Below are positions 12,950-28,985 of a stretch of 64,000 nt of DNA, one piece after another; the first letter of the stretch is position 1, and each line of letters opens with the position of its first letter. The position numbers and the translations under genes were made by a program. Origin of the DNA: Cymodocea nodosa (taxonomy: Eukaryota; Streptophyta; Magnoliopsida; Alismatales; Cymodoceaceae). The DNA is taken from contig CM072335.1 in the NCBI GenBank assembly GCA_036874045.1, positions 4,546,001 to 4,610,000 on the forward strand. The letters run 5' to 3'. The notes beneath the pieces are model-generated. The model was not told the origin of the DNA. It searched no databases and worked only from the letters and a program-made list of their open reading frames with translations.

Positions 12950-14090
12950 GTGATGCATCACATTGTATTGGATCGGATTTTGTGAATCAAGCAATACAGA
13001 ACATGCTGTGAGCAAGAAAGTGCGTATCTACTGGAACGCAATTACTTCGGTCATGTATTTTTTTTTATCTGATTTTTCAAATTTTCTCTCGTCCTGTAAC
13101 TCTCATGTATTTTATTTGGTCCGATATGCTTTTTTTAAATGAGTCTTTAAAAGAATTTTCTTGATCTTATTTGATTTTTTCGTATTTTTAATGAAATTGA
13201 ATAAATCTTTGCTTAACTATACCTCAATTGCATAAAAAAAGTCAAATTCTAATACAATTCTTTGTATTTGTACTTTATCCTTTGAAATTTTGGATTCTCA
13301 AAGGTTAATCAAATTGAATAGACCTTCACAAAATTTACTTATGGAAAGGGACAATGTAAATGCACCTTTGTGTGCAAAGTAACAAATATTTTTTTGAATT
13401 CTCAGATTTCAAATATCACTAAATCAAATCGTATAAAAACTTCGCCTAAATTTACCATTTGCATGAGACATACAATTTATTTACCACGGGCATTTATCAT
13501 CATTCATGAGCTTTTTCCATGCATGCAAATATTGGTATTTATCATTTGTAACATTTTAAGAATGAACATGCCTAAAAGTTAATTTTACTTAGTTTTATTC
13601 CTATACCATATTTTACTTTATCATATCCTAATTTTTTAAATGAAAAATTGAGGTTTTAATTGAGACTAGCCATTTTTGTGCTGATCATTCTTTTCTTTAT
13701 TGTATTTATCTGAAATGGACCGTGTTCAACAGAAGCAGAAGCTTGTTGAATCAATTTCTGACGGCTAAAACATTCTACCTTAGCCAACTTTTAACTAAGT
13801 TGGCTAAAAAATGATTTCATACCTTCCACCCCCCACAAGATTACAATTACCAAAGAGAGAGAGAGAGAAAAAAAAAAAAAAACCTTTCTACTTTAATATT
13901 ATTGAAACATTGAAGCCATAAATAATGTAAGCCCTACTACAGCATCAATCCTTGATGCCAAGGAACATAACCGACGGCAAGCAAACCACCAAACTGATTT
14001 GGCCATCCTTTCCTACTAGTCATGTTGCAGGCGACTGATTCGTGAAAAGGTCTCCTTCGAGGAAGTAACGGCAGTTACGAGCAATCTCAC
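12950..14090. other. Intergenic DNA between tRNase Z and mitochondrial KAS 3' ends
   Basis: The region is AT-rich and no domain was recognised. It contains a perfect hairpin at 13780-13807 and a short GA run near 13855-13869. The last part should be the 3' UTR of the minus-strand KAS gene. Confidence 0.4.
13780..13807. repeat. Perfect 11-bp inverted repeat with 6-base loop
   Basis: The arms TTAGCCAACTT (13780-13790) and AAGTTGGCTAA (13797-13807) are exact reverse complements around the loop TTAACT. It lies about 280 bases past the KAS stop codon, so it could form a stem in the 3' UTR or be the core of a tiny palindromic element. No function is claimed. Confidence 0.6.
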
Positions 14091-17000
14091 CTAACACCCC
14101 TTGGTAAAAAGCAAAGAGGCATTGGTTCCTCCAAACCCAAAGGAATTTGATAAAGCAGCTGTTATGGTCATCTCCTTCACGGTACGCAAAGGCATAAAAT
14201 TATCGTTAAAAACGGGATCTGGATTCTCAAGATTCAATGTTGGTGGAGCAATTCCCTGAAACAAAAACAAAAACGCACGTTAATAATAAAAATACATGCA
14301 AACTCTGTCAAATTGGCCGGTTCACTCTTCAAATAACCAGTAAGTTGAGCATTCAAACATTTTGACATCCTCTGTCGACTTTCGTCATCTAATTAACAAA
14401 GTAATCAACAGGTATAAATATTTTTTTCCCACTCCACAACCATCAAATATAAGAAAAACAGATACAAAGCAATCAACAGGCACGAATATTTTTTCCCACT
14501 CCCTAACGATCATATATAAGAAAAACAGATTCAAAAGGATGTTCATTAAGTCTAAATGCAGATTTTGGTGGAAATGTTTTCATAAATACCTAGCTTATCG
14601 TCAGAGAGAAAGGTATATTTTAATGCTAAGTGCATCGACCTAACAAGTAAGGCAACCGTTATTAAACAGTGCAACATGGCACACAGAGGAACAAATTATT
14701 TCAATGTTGTGATTAAGAACAGATACATACATGGTGCATAGCTAGAACAGTGAAAATTGCCTCAATGGATCCCGCTGCACCTAAAAGATGGCCTGTAGCT
14801 CCCTACACGATTGAACAGTGCATCAATGACTAAAGCTACTTATTCAGTTAGTGCTTCAATTCTGCTAAACAATTCAGTTAGGCTGGTACATGAATATACC
14901 TTCGTGGAAGACACTGCTAAACTACCGGACAAAGCATGTTCCAGGAAAACAGATCTAATAGCATTGGTCTCCACAACATCACCTGCCCACGGTATAAATT
15001 TCAGCAACTTCAGTAGGTTCCTTAACAAGTTATATAGATTGTTAGCACGTGTTTTCAGATATCCTGCTAAGATATAATTTTATTCATAAATTACCAAGGG
15101 GCGTAGAAGTAGCATGAGCATTTAGGTAATCAACTTGATTCGGCTGGAGCCCTGACTACATGAAAACATAATCGACCTGCTTTAGAAACTAACAATGTAG
15201 AAATAGCTTACGAAAGAAAATCTAAAGCATCAAGGGCACATTTCTAAGAGAGAAATCAAAAAACTATGAACAAGCATAAAAACATCCAAGCAATATTTCC
15301 TTTGAAGGGTAGCAAAATTACCCGTTCAAAACAAGCAAAATAAGTCTATGATATTGTCAACGATTCAATACTACAATTCAAAGGTTGTATATTGCCTAAA
15401 CTGCCATATCTTTCAGCAAGTTGACATTTTATATGTGATGCAGAAATGCAAGAAAGCACAATATTCTACCTGCTCTATTGCACGTGTCATTGCTAGAATT
15501 GCACCTCTTCCATCAATATGAGGTTGTGTTATATGATGAGCATCACCTAAAGTAAATCAACAATCTACGAGAATATGACCAATGAATAGATGTCGGAATA
15601 AAATATTGCGTGCATTAAATATTCAAAAAGAAAACCTGACATTCCATATCCTCGAACTTCAGCATAAATTTTTGCTCCTCTTTCCTTTGCATGCTCAAGT
15701 GACTTCACCAAAAGTAAAATAAGTTAAAAGGGGAAAATGTTTTTTGAAAATTCACAAAAAAATCATATTTATTATATTGAAATTTATCAAAAATAACAAG
15801 AAAAAGTTCTGTATTTAAAGACAATGTAGTAGCATCAACATACAGGGAAAGAAAAATACAACAGAATTATTACACATTACAACAGGAAAAATGGCTAAAT
15901 ATAGTTTGTCCAATTAACCCCTAACCAAAATAAGTCTTGCCGACAGCCATTCCCTCTCGGTAGCATTTTACAATGAATACCAGTGTAAGAAGAAAATGTC
16001 CTAAAAAATGTAATGGTTCAGGTTCATTAGCTTCTTTCAGTTGCGACAAGCATGGCAAAAGTTGCCAGAGTCATGTCTTCTAGATAAACGCTACAGCAAA
16101 ACCATCACTTTGGAAACAGGAAACCATCACTTTGGAAAATGGCTGTACAATTACGGATTGCAGATATTCTCACTTAATTATTGGCTTTTCATTCCTCTTG
16201 TTAATAATGATTTTACAGTAATACCATAATATTATTACTACAAGTTCAAAATAATATTTGAATTAAGTCAAAAAGGAAATGGAACATCATCAACATTTTG
16301 AAGGCAATTTATTTCCACGTACATCTCAATCCCCCTCCCAGAAAAAATAACTTCAATATTTGCTAAACATACCAGTGTTTAATATTTGAATAAGCATTTT
16401 TCAGTGAAAAAGGGTAATGTGTAAATAATGTTGTTGTCTAACCTCCAAAACCATAACACCAGAACCTTCACCTATCCTGTGAGTAAACCAGAGCTGAGGA
16501 GGAGAAACAAAATGCAAAATACAGAAAGATAATAAACTCATTTACACAAATCCATCTCTGCCGGAATCAAAAGGCCGAGAAGAATGTTGTGGCTGTAAGT
16601 TGAACTTAGTAGACAACGCTCTTGACCTGTGAATATGTGAAAAATATGAAAGTTATATTATCATAAACAAAAAAGGAACTTTTCGCATCAAAGCAATAAG
16701 AAATCATTATCAAGTCAGCCCCCACCCCTTCCCTCTCCTGGTCCCAAAAAATCAAAATCTAGTTTGTATTTTCTAGGGCTTCCAAAACTCAAGTAGACAT
16801 TGCCAGAAATCTATGGGAAAAATGCATGAAAACTAGTACAGAGCTGTTGCTTAAGAAAAGTTGGTCTTTAGAACCCCACGCCTACACTCCAACAAAAATG
16901 ATGTATTATCACTCATTTAAGTGATCCTAAATGCATGTTTCTGAATATTTGATTGCACTAATGAACCCAAGAAAACTGTCTGACGCCTAGGATAGAAACA

Positions 17001-20000
17001 TACAACAATATCTACTTTCCAAGTTCATGTTTGTAGATGAAGTCAGAATCTTAGCTCTGTAGTGATGATTCAACTAATATCTATTAATATAACAGTGAAT
17101 ATTCTGAAACATAAGATAGGGATATTGTGATTCCCTAGTTGGAGTCTTTGATCTTCTACCTATAGTTGAAGTAATGTTGAATAAAGAGTAATTTAGGAAT
17201 TATCATCGAACCATTTTAGTTGATTAAAGCATTTTAAATTTGAATAAAACATAGGAAATAGGTATAATCCATTTTCCACAAATCTGAAGATACTCCTACA
17301 ACGATGGCCTCGAAAGCTACAATACCCAAATATTTAGGTTTAGGCATATTGCTGCTTGTGTTTATTAACAATCTTATAACAATGTAATAATTAATAAATT
17401 TATATAAAAAAAGTAAGCATTGATGTAATACACATACCTGCTTTCATGTCATTTAATTTGAAATTTTAAAATATCTATATCAATAAACAAGTTGATGCTT
17501 ATATCTATATGCATACCCAGGCACCATAGCTCAAAGGTAATATAACATTGCAGTTATAATAAGTATTCAACAATAATGCTTGTAAGACATCCAATGAAAA
17601 CTTCCACAAACTCTCCAGTATGAAATATTTAGCTAAATCGATAATCATGTAGAAGAGTATAAATGGGGTATAACAGGTTGTAAGTACATACTTGCAAAAT
17701 CCAGCTATTGATAAAGCATCAATGCTGGATTCCGTTCCTCCAGCAACCATAACATCAGCATCACCACATTGAATCATCCTTGTAGCATCTCCAATAGAAT
17801 GTGCACCCGTTGCACAAGCAGTCACAGCAGCATGGTTTGGTCCCTTGGAAAAAGTATTACACAGATTGCAGTATGTGCAGATCAAATGAAATCTTCAAGA
17901 ATTTTTGTAAAAGCATGCAGATGTTAAGCACCTTGTTTTTAAATATATATAATGTAGAGTTATACATAAACAGATGCATATTAACATGGTAATTTTGATG
18001 ACACTAATAGTAAGTTGTTGCCACTACTCCTATCATCACCACTTGCTGCCATCAAGCTACAACCACTGTCATCAGTCATTGAAAAGTTGCTACAGCACCT
18101 CTAATATCCTCTCTTCTGCTATCTTACCATTGAGTGGCGTAGGGGATGGAGAAACTCATCAGCCTTATATAAGCAAAGTACATTTCTTCATTTTTCCCCT
18201 TCATAACTCATGTCCTGAAGCCTCATTACAACCACCATTACACCTCCATAACATCTACAAAAACTCCCTACATTCACCACCTGATGTAACTCCCTCTCCA
18301 TTACCTACATCAAATTAATTCAAGTGTTACACATTTTAGTCCACTTTACCACATATTCAAAGTACCTTCGCTCTGGAATAATCCTCATAATGGAATGCCT
18401 TTAGAAAATCCTAAGATTTTTGTCCAAGCACCTTAAAATCAAATAGCAAGAAAAAAAACCCAGCCATACCGACTACTTGACTTTATTCAATCCACATTTC
18501 AAAGTCAAACACCTTAAAATCATCTCACCCGACCCTGTAACCATTTACCCTACTTAACTAATCTGACCACCCCACCCATCAACTACTTCCCGACAGGATG
18601 TCAACATCTTACATGGTACTTAATATGACTAAATTTTCTTAAGTGCAAGATTGCATAAAGCAAAGTCACATATCTAAAAATTTGCAGTCACAGCTATTAA
18701 CAAGCAATGCCATATAAAGTACCAGTCCATTACTCCAATTAAAATTTGAAAGTTCTAGGTGCAAACTTGGGTGATGATAGTGAACTTTCTTTTTTCAAAT
18801 TGCGCTTGATCAATTTCTCATTGAACAAGTAAACCATAAGAACGAAATAACATACCTTAAATCCATACTTCATGCTTACATGACCTGATGCCATATTAAT
18901 CAATATCCTTGGAATGAAAAATGGGCTTAGACGACGTAGACGCTGTTTTGAGAAAGGCAAACATAATCATGTGGTAATCCATATTCTCACTAAATAATTG
19001 AATTTCCCACCATATGCAGCATTGAAAACCATGCGAAAGTTGTGTGCTATTACTAGAAATTATTTATTTAAATTTCACTTGGTCAAGAGATGTTGCATAC
19101 CTTCTCACAAATCATCTTTCCCGCATCTACAATGTCACAAATGCTACCAATGCCCCCACCAATGGAAACACCCTAAAAAATAGGATGTGAAATGGTTTAA
19201 CACTGTAAGGAATATCTTGCAAAGAATTAGGGACAAATTACCGTTCTTTCCATATTTTCCAATGCATCAGGTATCCAATTTGCATCTTTAAGAGCTTCAT
19301 CTGCTGAACATAATGCATATGTAATAAACCTAGCCATGGATCTTTGATCCTGACAGTGCAAATGAAATGGTGATGCAAGGTCTTTATGAAAAATGGTAAA
19401 GCAACTAGATTTTTTGTGGAAAATTACTGGATTTCAATCTTATGGTCTTCTACTATAGAAAAACTTCATCAGATTCAATTTATAATATAAAAAAACTTTC
19501 ATATTGAAATGAAAACTAGCAATAGAAAAATCATAAGTACTCAGAATAAGGCAAAAGCAACATAATAGAAAATTTCATTGCATTATAGATTTGGATTAGC
19601 CAAAGAATATGTCAAACATCAGGATCAAAGAATAGTGATTAAAACTAATGTTTTACATTAAATGGACATACAAATTAATTCTTTTATAGGCACACACACA
19701 TTTGAAAATATCACTTTTTATATGTGTGTTTTTTGGAGGTAAATAGTGTGATTCTCATTCATAAAATAAGTATCATCCAAACAAAGCAAGACATCGTTAT
19801 ACATGAAGATGAGCAGACGGGGGCTCACATCAAAATATGGGTGCATAAACAGACAAATACACACTAATTACATCCGCATACAGAAAAATGATATACTAAA
19901 TACTTCATTCATTACTCTGTGATGCACGTAGAACACAAGTGCTCTTTGTGAGCTACTATAAACCAAAAAATATTTTTTTCTTGACACTGATTCAGAAGAG

Positions 20001-20990
20001 AAGACAGAATCATCTGAAAAGAAAAGGAGAACTGCATATTTTACACATTATTTACATTGAATTTCCAAACTAAAGAGAAAACCGAGTTTCACTTGTTAAT
20101 AATTGATTGGCCAGCTAGTTGATAATTGGATACCAGATGCTAAGTGCCGAATATGAATCATGTGGATCAAAATTCTTTTGAAATATTATAATTGTTACTA
20201 AACTCTCCAAGATTTGAAATAAAAATGCTACTTTCATATTCCCAATCAAAATCTCTCCATATTTTAAATTCTGCACTGAATCCACAACAAGGAATGCTTT
20301 GATAGAAATAACCCTTTCGGGTTCGATCTTCCATTTTTTACAGGTTCAATAAGGTTGTTAGTATTGTGAACTTCGTATTCCTCCAAGGCATATACAAGTC
20401 AATAGCGATTCATCAAACCATTACGTGGCTGTCCGGCTGCCTGGCTATTCTGTAACTCTCACCCTCTCATTGAACTTCCCATTAAAGCTATTGGAGTTGT
20501 CCCTCCCAAGAACAGTATGGTTAAATTTAATTTCCAAGGGTAAATTGGTGCTCGAAAAATTACCATTGAACGAAACCAGAGCTCCTCGTCAAACTCCCCA
20601 TCCTCTGTCCCGCAGGGCACAATCGCCGCCACCTTGGACGACAGTTGCTCATACACGTGCATCACCACGTCCTCGTCGAACCCGTTCATCTTAAGGTCAC
20701 CGGGCAAAAGCGTCCTGATCCCGCACTTCCCCTCGAGCAGCCGCCTCCACGAGGTCTCCACTCCGCAACCCAGAGGGGTGACCATTCCCAGGCCTAGTCA
20801 TGATCTCCATAAAGCTACGAGTACGGAGATCGAGGCTGTGGCATACGAAATGTTTAACGACAAAACACGGCTTACCGGTGACGACGACGCGGCGGCGAGG
20901 GACGGCGGGGGGAGGCCCGAAGGGGAGAGTTGAGTAAGGACGGAGGTTGATTCGCCTGCGGGAACGTAGGATGCGGATGAGGAAGCTCAT
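14091..20990 (-). CDS. mtKAS: Mitochondrial 3-oxoacyl-ACP synthase (beta-ketoacyl-ACP synthase)
   Basis: This is the condensing enzyme of mitochondrial fatty-acid synthesis, which extends acyl-ACP with malonyl-ACP and supplies the octanoate used for lipoate. Fourteen minus-strand exons join in frame: 20990-20876, 20793-20564, 19349-19242, 19172-19101, 18942-18856, 17843-17692, 16626-16546, 16476-16443, 15702-15636, 15546-15470, 15155-15095, 14982-14900, 14802-14731 and 14255-14091, giving 467 residues against about 461 in Arabidopsis. The catalytic Cys sits in TACATGAHS (about C214), the His in [10 protein letters not shown] (about H355), and Lys/His in [14 protein letters not shown] (about K389 and H394). 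The C-terminal FGFGGTNAS motif is present. The first 30 residues are rich in Arg and Ser with almost no acid, as in a mitochondrial presequence, and [16 protein letters not shown] follows. An in-frame ATG eight codons upstream (21014) is an alternative start. Plastid KAS I/II would have longer transit peptides and different flanks. All introns are GT-AG. Confidence 0.95.
14401..14536. repeat. 68-bp tandem duplication inside the last KAS intron
   Basis: Two adjacent copies with a period of 68 bases (14401-14468 and 14469-14536) share AATCAACAGG, a TTTTTTCCCACTCC segment and ATAAGAAAAACAGAT. About one base in seven differs. It lies wholly in intron 13 (14256-14730) and does not touch an exon. 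Confidence 0.7.
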
Positions 20991-21087
20991 TGTTGTGGGG
21001 AATGCCTCGGGCAAAATTTGGGGTTTCCAATTTTCTCGTCCGGAGAAGAAAAGAGGCGGGAAAATGAGCGGCTGAAGCCCTAGCGTT

Positions 21088-21090
<3 letters not shown>

Positions 21091-21140
<50 letters not shown>

Positions 21141-21141
21141 C
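21091..21141. repeat. (CA)n-(TA)n microsatellite upstream of KAS
   Basis: About 17 CA units (21091-21125) run directly into about 7 TA units. The tract lies 100 bases upstream of the KAS start codon on the minus strand, so it falls in the 5' leader or core promoter. It is likely length-polymorphic. Confidence 0.92.
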
Positions 21142-22080
21142 GTATGACTATTTATCAAATATTTAAAGACCATTTCTCTGTCAATTAAGTCAGTGTTCGA
21201 ATTTTTATACCTATATTTTATACATGTGACTCTTTCATGTAAAAAAAAATAGACATATACGTAGGTAGGAGTTAGAGAATGACCTTGTTTGAAATATTCC
21301 TTTATTCTTATTTGATAGAACAAAAAAATTCCACTCTTCCTAGAGAACCTATAAGTGATGATTTATTTAACATTAATTAATAATAAGATTACAAAGGCTA
21401 CAGTTACAAGTCAAAGAGAGGATTTTCGTGTTTTACTGCCACAATTGATTACCGTATCTTTATTCTTTGATCCTTTCTCTGGTACAAATCTCATCTGTCG
21501 TTTAATTTTGACTTCGTAACTTCGACCCCACCCCTTCCAAGGTTCTCGTTCTCCGCACCACCTTGACAACCAAGTGAAGTGACATGTGAGTGTGAACCCT
21601 TTTGAAAATATTTAAATGAATGTCCTTAAAGATCATAAAATTAACCTTACTTGCACACTGTTGATGGCATGCGAGTAAACAACTTGGTTAAATTCGGTAA
21701 GCATCTCTTTTATCAATAATCTGGTATAATTAAGTCATTTGCCCAAGATTCAAACGTGGATGTGTGTGGCTTGTGATGTGACGAAGCTCTCCATCTCAAT
21801 TAAGGATGGTTTCTTTCATATTCGAAATCGGTCAGGATCCGCCCGTCCAAAGGCAACTTGCAATAATTCATGAGACAACTACCTCTTCTTCTTCTTCTTA
21901 CATGGGAATTCTTTGCACTGCATCTGCATTACACTGCTAGAAAGGCTCGGATGAAACTTTGTCAACAGCGATTTCATTTTCTTCTAGTTGATTGGTCCTT
22001 TTCACTATTAATTGTTGTAAATAGAATATCATTTACAACTATGATTGAATTTACAATTTTTTCAGAAAAACAACTTTATT

Positions 22081-22172
22081 GAAACCCTTCTGTAAATAGA
22101 AAAAATCAGGTATTGATAACTTTTTTGATACCCTTCAGTAAATAGAAAAAATCAGGTATTGAAAACTTCAAC
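22081..22172. repeat. 46-bp tandem duplication
   Basis: Two copies start at 22081 and 22127, sharing ACCCTTC(T/A)GTAAATAG and AAAAAATCAGGTATTGA with few differences. There is no coding content. Confidence 0.7.
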
Positions 22173-22674
22173 TTTGCACGAACCCAATCCTATTAGTTTT
22201 TTGGAAAACATTGAAATTAAACTGACATGCAGAAGTTGCATTTCCAAGAACCATAACATCGATGCACATTTGGAAACGCATTTTCAAAAAAAAAAGAAGA
22301 AGATACTTTTCTAATAAAAGCCATAGTGAAAACACGATTTGAAACGGAACTTGATAGAATCCTATCGATCGAATAAAACGCATTTGCGAGTTTCAGGTTG
22401 TAACTTCGGCAGATCATATGTATACGCCAAAAATAGACGCAAGGAATGATACAAAAAACTCGAAAAACAGGTTGGGGTCTAGCAGAACAGGACTACCTTC
22501 CAAGACTCTACATATTCGGATGTAAATATTTCAAAGAGGTCACGAGTGAAATGAAAATGTCCGGAACAATACCAAAATTGTAATTATGACATTGCTTGTA
22601 CCAGATTACAGACTCCAAGGTATGGCTAGCAAAATAGCCATGACAGACGGTACTAAAAAATGAACACCAAAATT

Positions 22675-25661
<2,987 letters not shown>

Positions 25662-26063
25662 GGTCAATCGGAAATGACCCCTTGAGATGAAAGAATCAAG
25701 GAAAGGAGAAGACAAGCGGAGGAGATGGAACTGCGAGTCGACGGCGGCGGGAAGAAGCGACGGAGTTAGGAGCCCTAGTCCGAGGCAGGCTATGTTTATT
25801 TTTCTGGGTAATTTGCAACAAGAACACCCAAGTTTGAAATATTATACCACTTTGGATTTTCTGCTTTTTGGAAGAAATGTTCTCCCCTTAGCAACAAAGT
25901 TCCATGAAAATTTTCTAATCAAGGTCGCCACAAAGAAAGAAAGGCATTGCTAACCTCTAACTAAGAGAGTGCCCAACCATAGTCAATAATAAGAGCAACG
26001 ATGACTCGAATGGAGTTTAGTTAAACAACTAATAAAACTTTCTTAAGGTAATCCACACCATAA
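25662..26063. other. RPS11 promoter region
   Basis: A GC-rich segment (25690-25790) lies immediately upstream of the minus-strand RPS11 start and probably holds the promoter and 5' leader. The frame at 25687-25953 (+) is antisense to it and carries no domain. No clear TATA box was assigned. Confidence 0.4.
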
Positions 26064-26673
26064 AGAGGTATTTGTGCATTCAAAAAATAACGAAAAATGT
26101 TAGAAAGGAATTTTTTAAATGTTTGCATATCAAATGATTTTTCGTTATTTTTCCTTGATATATAAGAAAAATTTTCTTTTATTTTCAACCTTGTGATCTC
26201 TAAAATTAATGGAAAATAAAGAAAAAGAAAATATAAATTATCATAAAATATATTAACATGTAATTTTGATATAAAAATTATTTATCTTTAATAGATGAGA
26301 ATTGATATTATAAGAGATATGTGAAATAATAAAGATGTATGAAATGTATTTTATGTTGTAACAATTATCATAAATGACTTTATCTTATATTATCTATAAT
26401 AAATTTTGTTATTCTCTATCTTGTAAATAAATTCAAAAAATATTTAATTAATTAATTTCAACATTTTTATTTTATAAATAAAAATATATATTTAAAATTC
26501 TATAATTTTATGTTCTATGTACAAACACACGTATTTCAAATTCCATCAATTATGTGCACAAACACCTTGATTTTCCACTAATTTTCTATTATTTTTTGTT
26601 ATTTTCATTTCCATCATTTTTTGTGATATTTCGTCATTTTCTTTGCATCATTTTTTAGTGTATAAACACCCCC
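26064..26673 (-). mobile_element. Tourist-like MITE, copy 2 (inverted relative to copy 1)
   Basis: A 610-bp element is flanked by TAA on both sides (26061-26063 and 26674-26676). Its left end reads AGAGGTATTTGTGCA and its right end, in reverse, GGGGGTGTTTATACA. The interior is the reverse complement of the copy at 12292-12946. Shared phrases, read in reverse, include AGAGAATAACAAAATTTATT and ATAATATAAGATAAAGTCA. It is non-coding and has drifted moderately from copy 1. Confidence 0.8.
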
Positions 26674-26869
26674 TAAATCTATGTAAAACTACACACAACA
26701 AGTTAGGCCTTGCATTACTCAATAGACACATTAGCTTTCCATTTAACCATATAGATCTAGCAACCCCATGTAACAACTGATGCATTCTTCGAATAAGGAA
26801 CTAACATCCACCTACCTCAGTCAACCAATGCCTACATTTCTACATCTATAACTAGTTTCTAATGTAAAA
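26674..26869. other. Short intergenic stretch
   Basis: No recognisable content. It separates the MITE from the copia fossil. Confidence 0.4.
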
Positions 26870-28985
26870 GGGTAGGTGTCACCAATGATATACTTGTAAA
26901 GTGGGTGATCTTGGTGATGTGGCTATCATAGGAACATCAACAAGAGTAATGCAAGGAGGCACAAGTATGGAATCAACAAAAGAATAGGAAGTAGACTTGT
27001 TAAAAAAAGGAACATCCTTTTGAAGAAAAGGATAGTAGAGGACATAAGATAATGGTGAATAGAAGGGTGGAAATAGCAATAAATCTTTTAAGTATGAAAG
27101 TACCTAACAAACACATATTTGATAAAGAAAGAGGTGAGCTTATCTAAAGTAGAAGAAAGATTCTTGACAAACACAATAGACCCAAAAACATAAGGTAGGA
27201 GGTGGAAAAGCTCCTCTTGAGGGCGTAATCACCTAAGGAGAATGTCATCACTCAAAAGAGAAGAAGACATCTTATTGATTAAATAGGAAGTAGTAAGGAC
27301 GACATCAAATTATAAATACTAAGGAACCTACATCTCAATCATAAGAATCCAAGTGACATCAAGAAAATGGTGATGTTTACACTTAGCATTCTCATTCTAT
27401 TGAGATGTATGAAGACATATGGTTTGATAAAGAATCCCACGATTAGGACAAAAAAGTTGAGCATCACTTTAAAGAAATTTTGAGGCATTATAACTACAAA
27501 AAATTTTAGGAACAACATCAAAATGATTTCATTAAAGAAAGTATGAATTACATCAACAATAATTTGTTGATCCTTCAATAGGTACGCTTAGGAAACTTTA
27601 CAAAATTCATCAACAAAGATAATATAGTATCAAAACTCAAAAATAGATGACTAATTAGAGGGACCCCAAACATCACAAGTGATAACCTCTAAAGGACTCA
27701 AACTAGTCAATAAATCACATCTTTTATAAGAAGAACAAAACTATTTTCCCAAAATACATGACTAACATGAAACAAGCAATAAAGTAAGTCATGAAAGGGC
27801 ATCTCAAAGCTTACAAAATGAAGGATATCTTAGATGACGATGTCACATAAAAGGGGAATCACCAAAGGTTGCAAGCAAAGTTTACCCTTGAGGTATATTG
27901 TCTCTTTGTCCAGAGTATAAACATCATTACCGCAATCATAACTCAAATCAATTATTCTCCCCCATCTACAAGTCCTAAAATGTACAATGAAAGAGAGAAA
28001 ATAATACAATAATAAAGCTGTTTAGTAATGACATTTATAGATAAAATATTAACAAGAAAATCAAGAACAAATGAAATTTTTTGAAGAATAAGGTGGGTGG
28101 TTGTAGAAAAGTCAACTTGACCTTGAATCGTATAACTATGTCCATCTACTAAAATGACTAAATGATAATTTGACAGTTTGATAAGACAGGTAAAAAGTTT
28201 GTTAGTATCCAACATATGTTGGATAGCACCTAAATCAATCACTCAAATCGTATCTAATGGGGAAGAGGTTATACTAGAAATGTAGGTATGAGCAACATAG
28301 GCAGTGGAATTCTATTTCGCCCAAACAGTGAGGAGATCATCATAATCACTTTGAGAAGTCATCACAATTTTTTGCATAAAGGGTTCAGAACCAATAGCAA
28401 CTTTAGCATAGGCATGCACAAAAGGTCTAATAAGTAAAGTAGGAGGTTGACCTGGATGCCTGAACATAGCCTAGCAAAGATTGAACATGTGATTGTGTCT
28501 ATTGTAGTGCTCATAGGAATTGAACTTTTTATTTCCAATCTAACCCTTCCTACGAGAAGAAGAGGAGGATGCATCCAAACGACTCCCAATATCACTAGAG
28601 GTAGACAAAAGCATTGCTGACTTAGGAACAAGGGCATGCAATAAGGGTTTCATTTATAGGACACAGTTAAAGGTGGTCTGAAGTGACAGAACAATGTCAC
28701 CACCAAGAATGAGACCACAAATAGGCCTAAAAAGAGATTGGGGTGGAGACTGACAAGAAAGATAGCAATGACAAACTTCTTACGAAAGCAACGTAGGGTG
28801 GGCAAGTTAGAAACAAGGGGCTAATAGACATTGAGTTTATCGATCAATGATAATAGGGCATTGTAGTGGTCATACAAAGAGTGAAAAGTTGCTTATACAC
28901 TTTACACACCTTAGAGATACTGTTGTCGTTTCCATACGTTGCTTGCAAGATCTCCCAAATTTGCTTGACAAGCCAGACGTCAAAA
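26870..28985 (-). mobile_element. Old Ty1-copia fossil (gag, protease and integrase remains)
   Basis: On the minus strand the remains follow copia order. A gag-like stretch (IWEILQATYGNDNSISKV) lies near 28800-28950, a protease/pre-integrase stretch around 27950-28240, and integrase and spacer remains run down to about 26870. The element is heavily broken, with many interruptions. No LTRs could be paired around it and no reverse transcriptase part was recognised. The decay suggests that it is far older than the copia copy in the LIP5 intron. Confidence 0.65.

Larger units (their letters stand above)
20991..22674. other. Intergenic DNA between KAS 5' end and RPS11 3' end
   Basis: This holds the KAS promoter and 5' leader next to 20990 and the RPS11 3' flank next to 22674. 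Both genes read on the minus strand. The only structures seen are the CA/TA microsatellite at 21091-21141 and a short tandem duplication at 22081-22172. Frames at 21870-22082 and 22168-22417 show no domain. Confidence 0.45.

Noticed and set aside
20317-20332. tRNA gene suggested by a GGTTCGATC box-B-like phrase (also near 8598)
   Set aside because: No A box, acceptor stem or anticodon arm could be built around either site.
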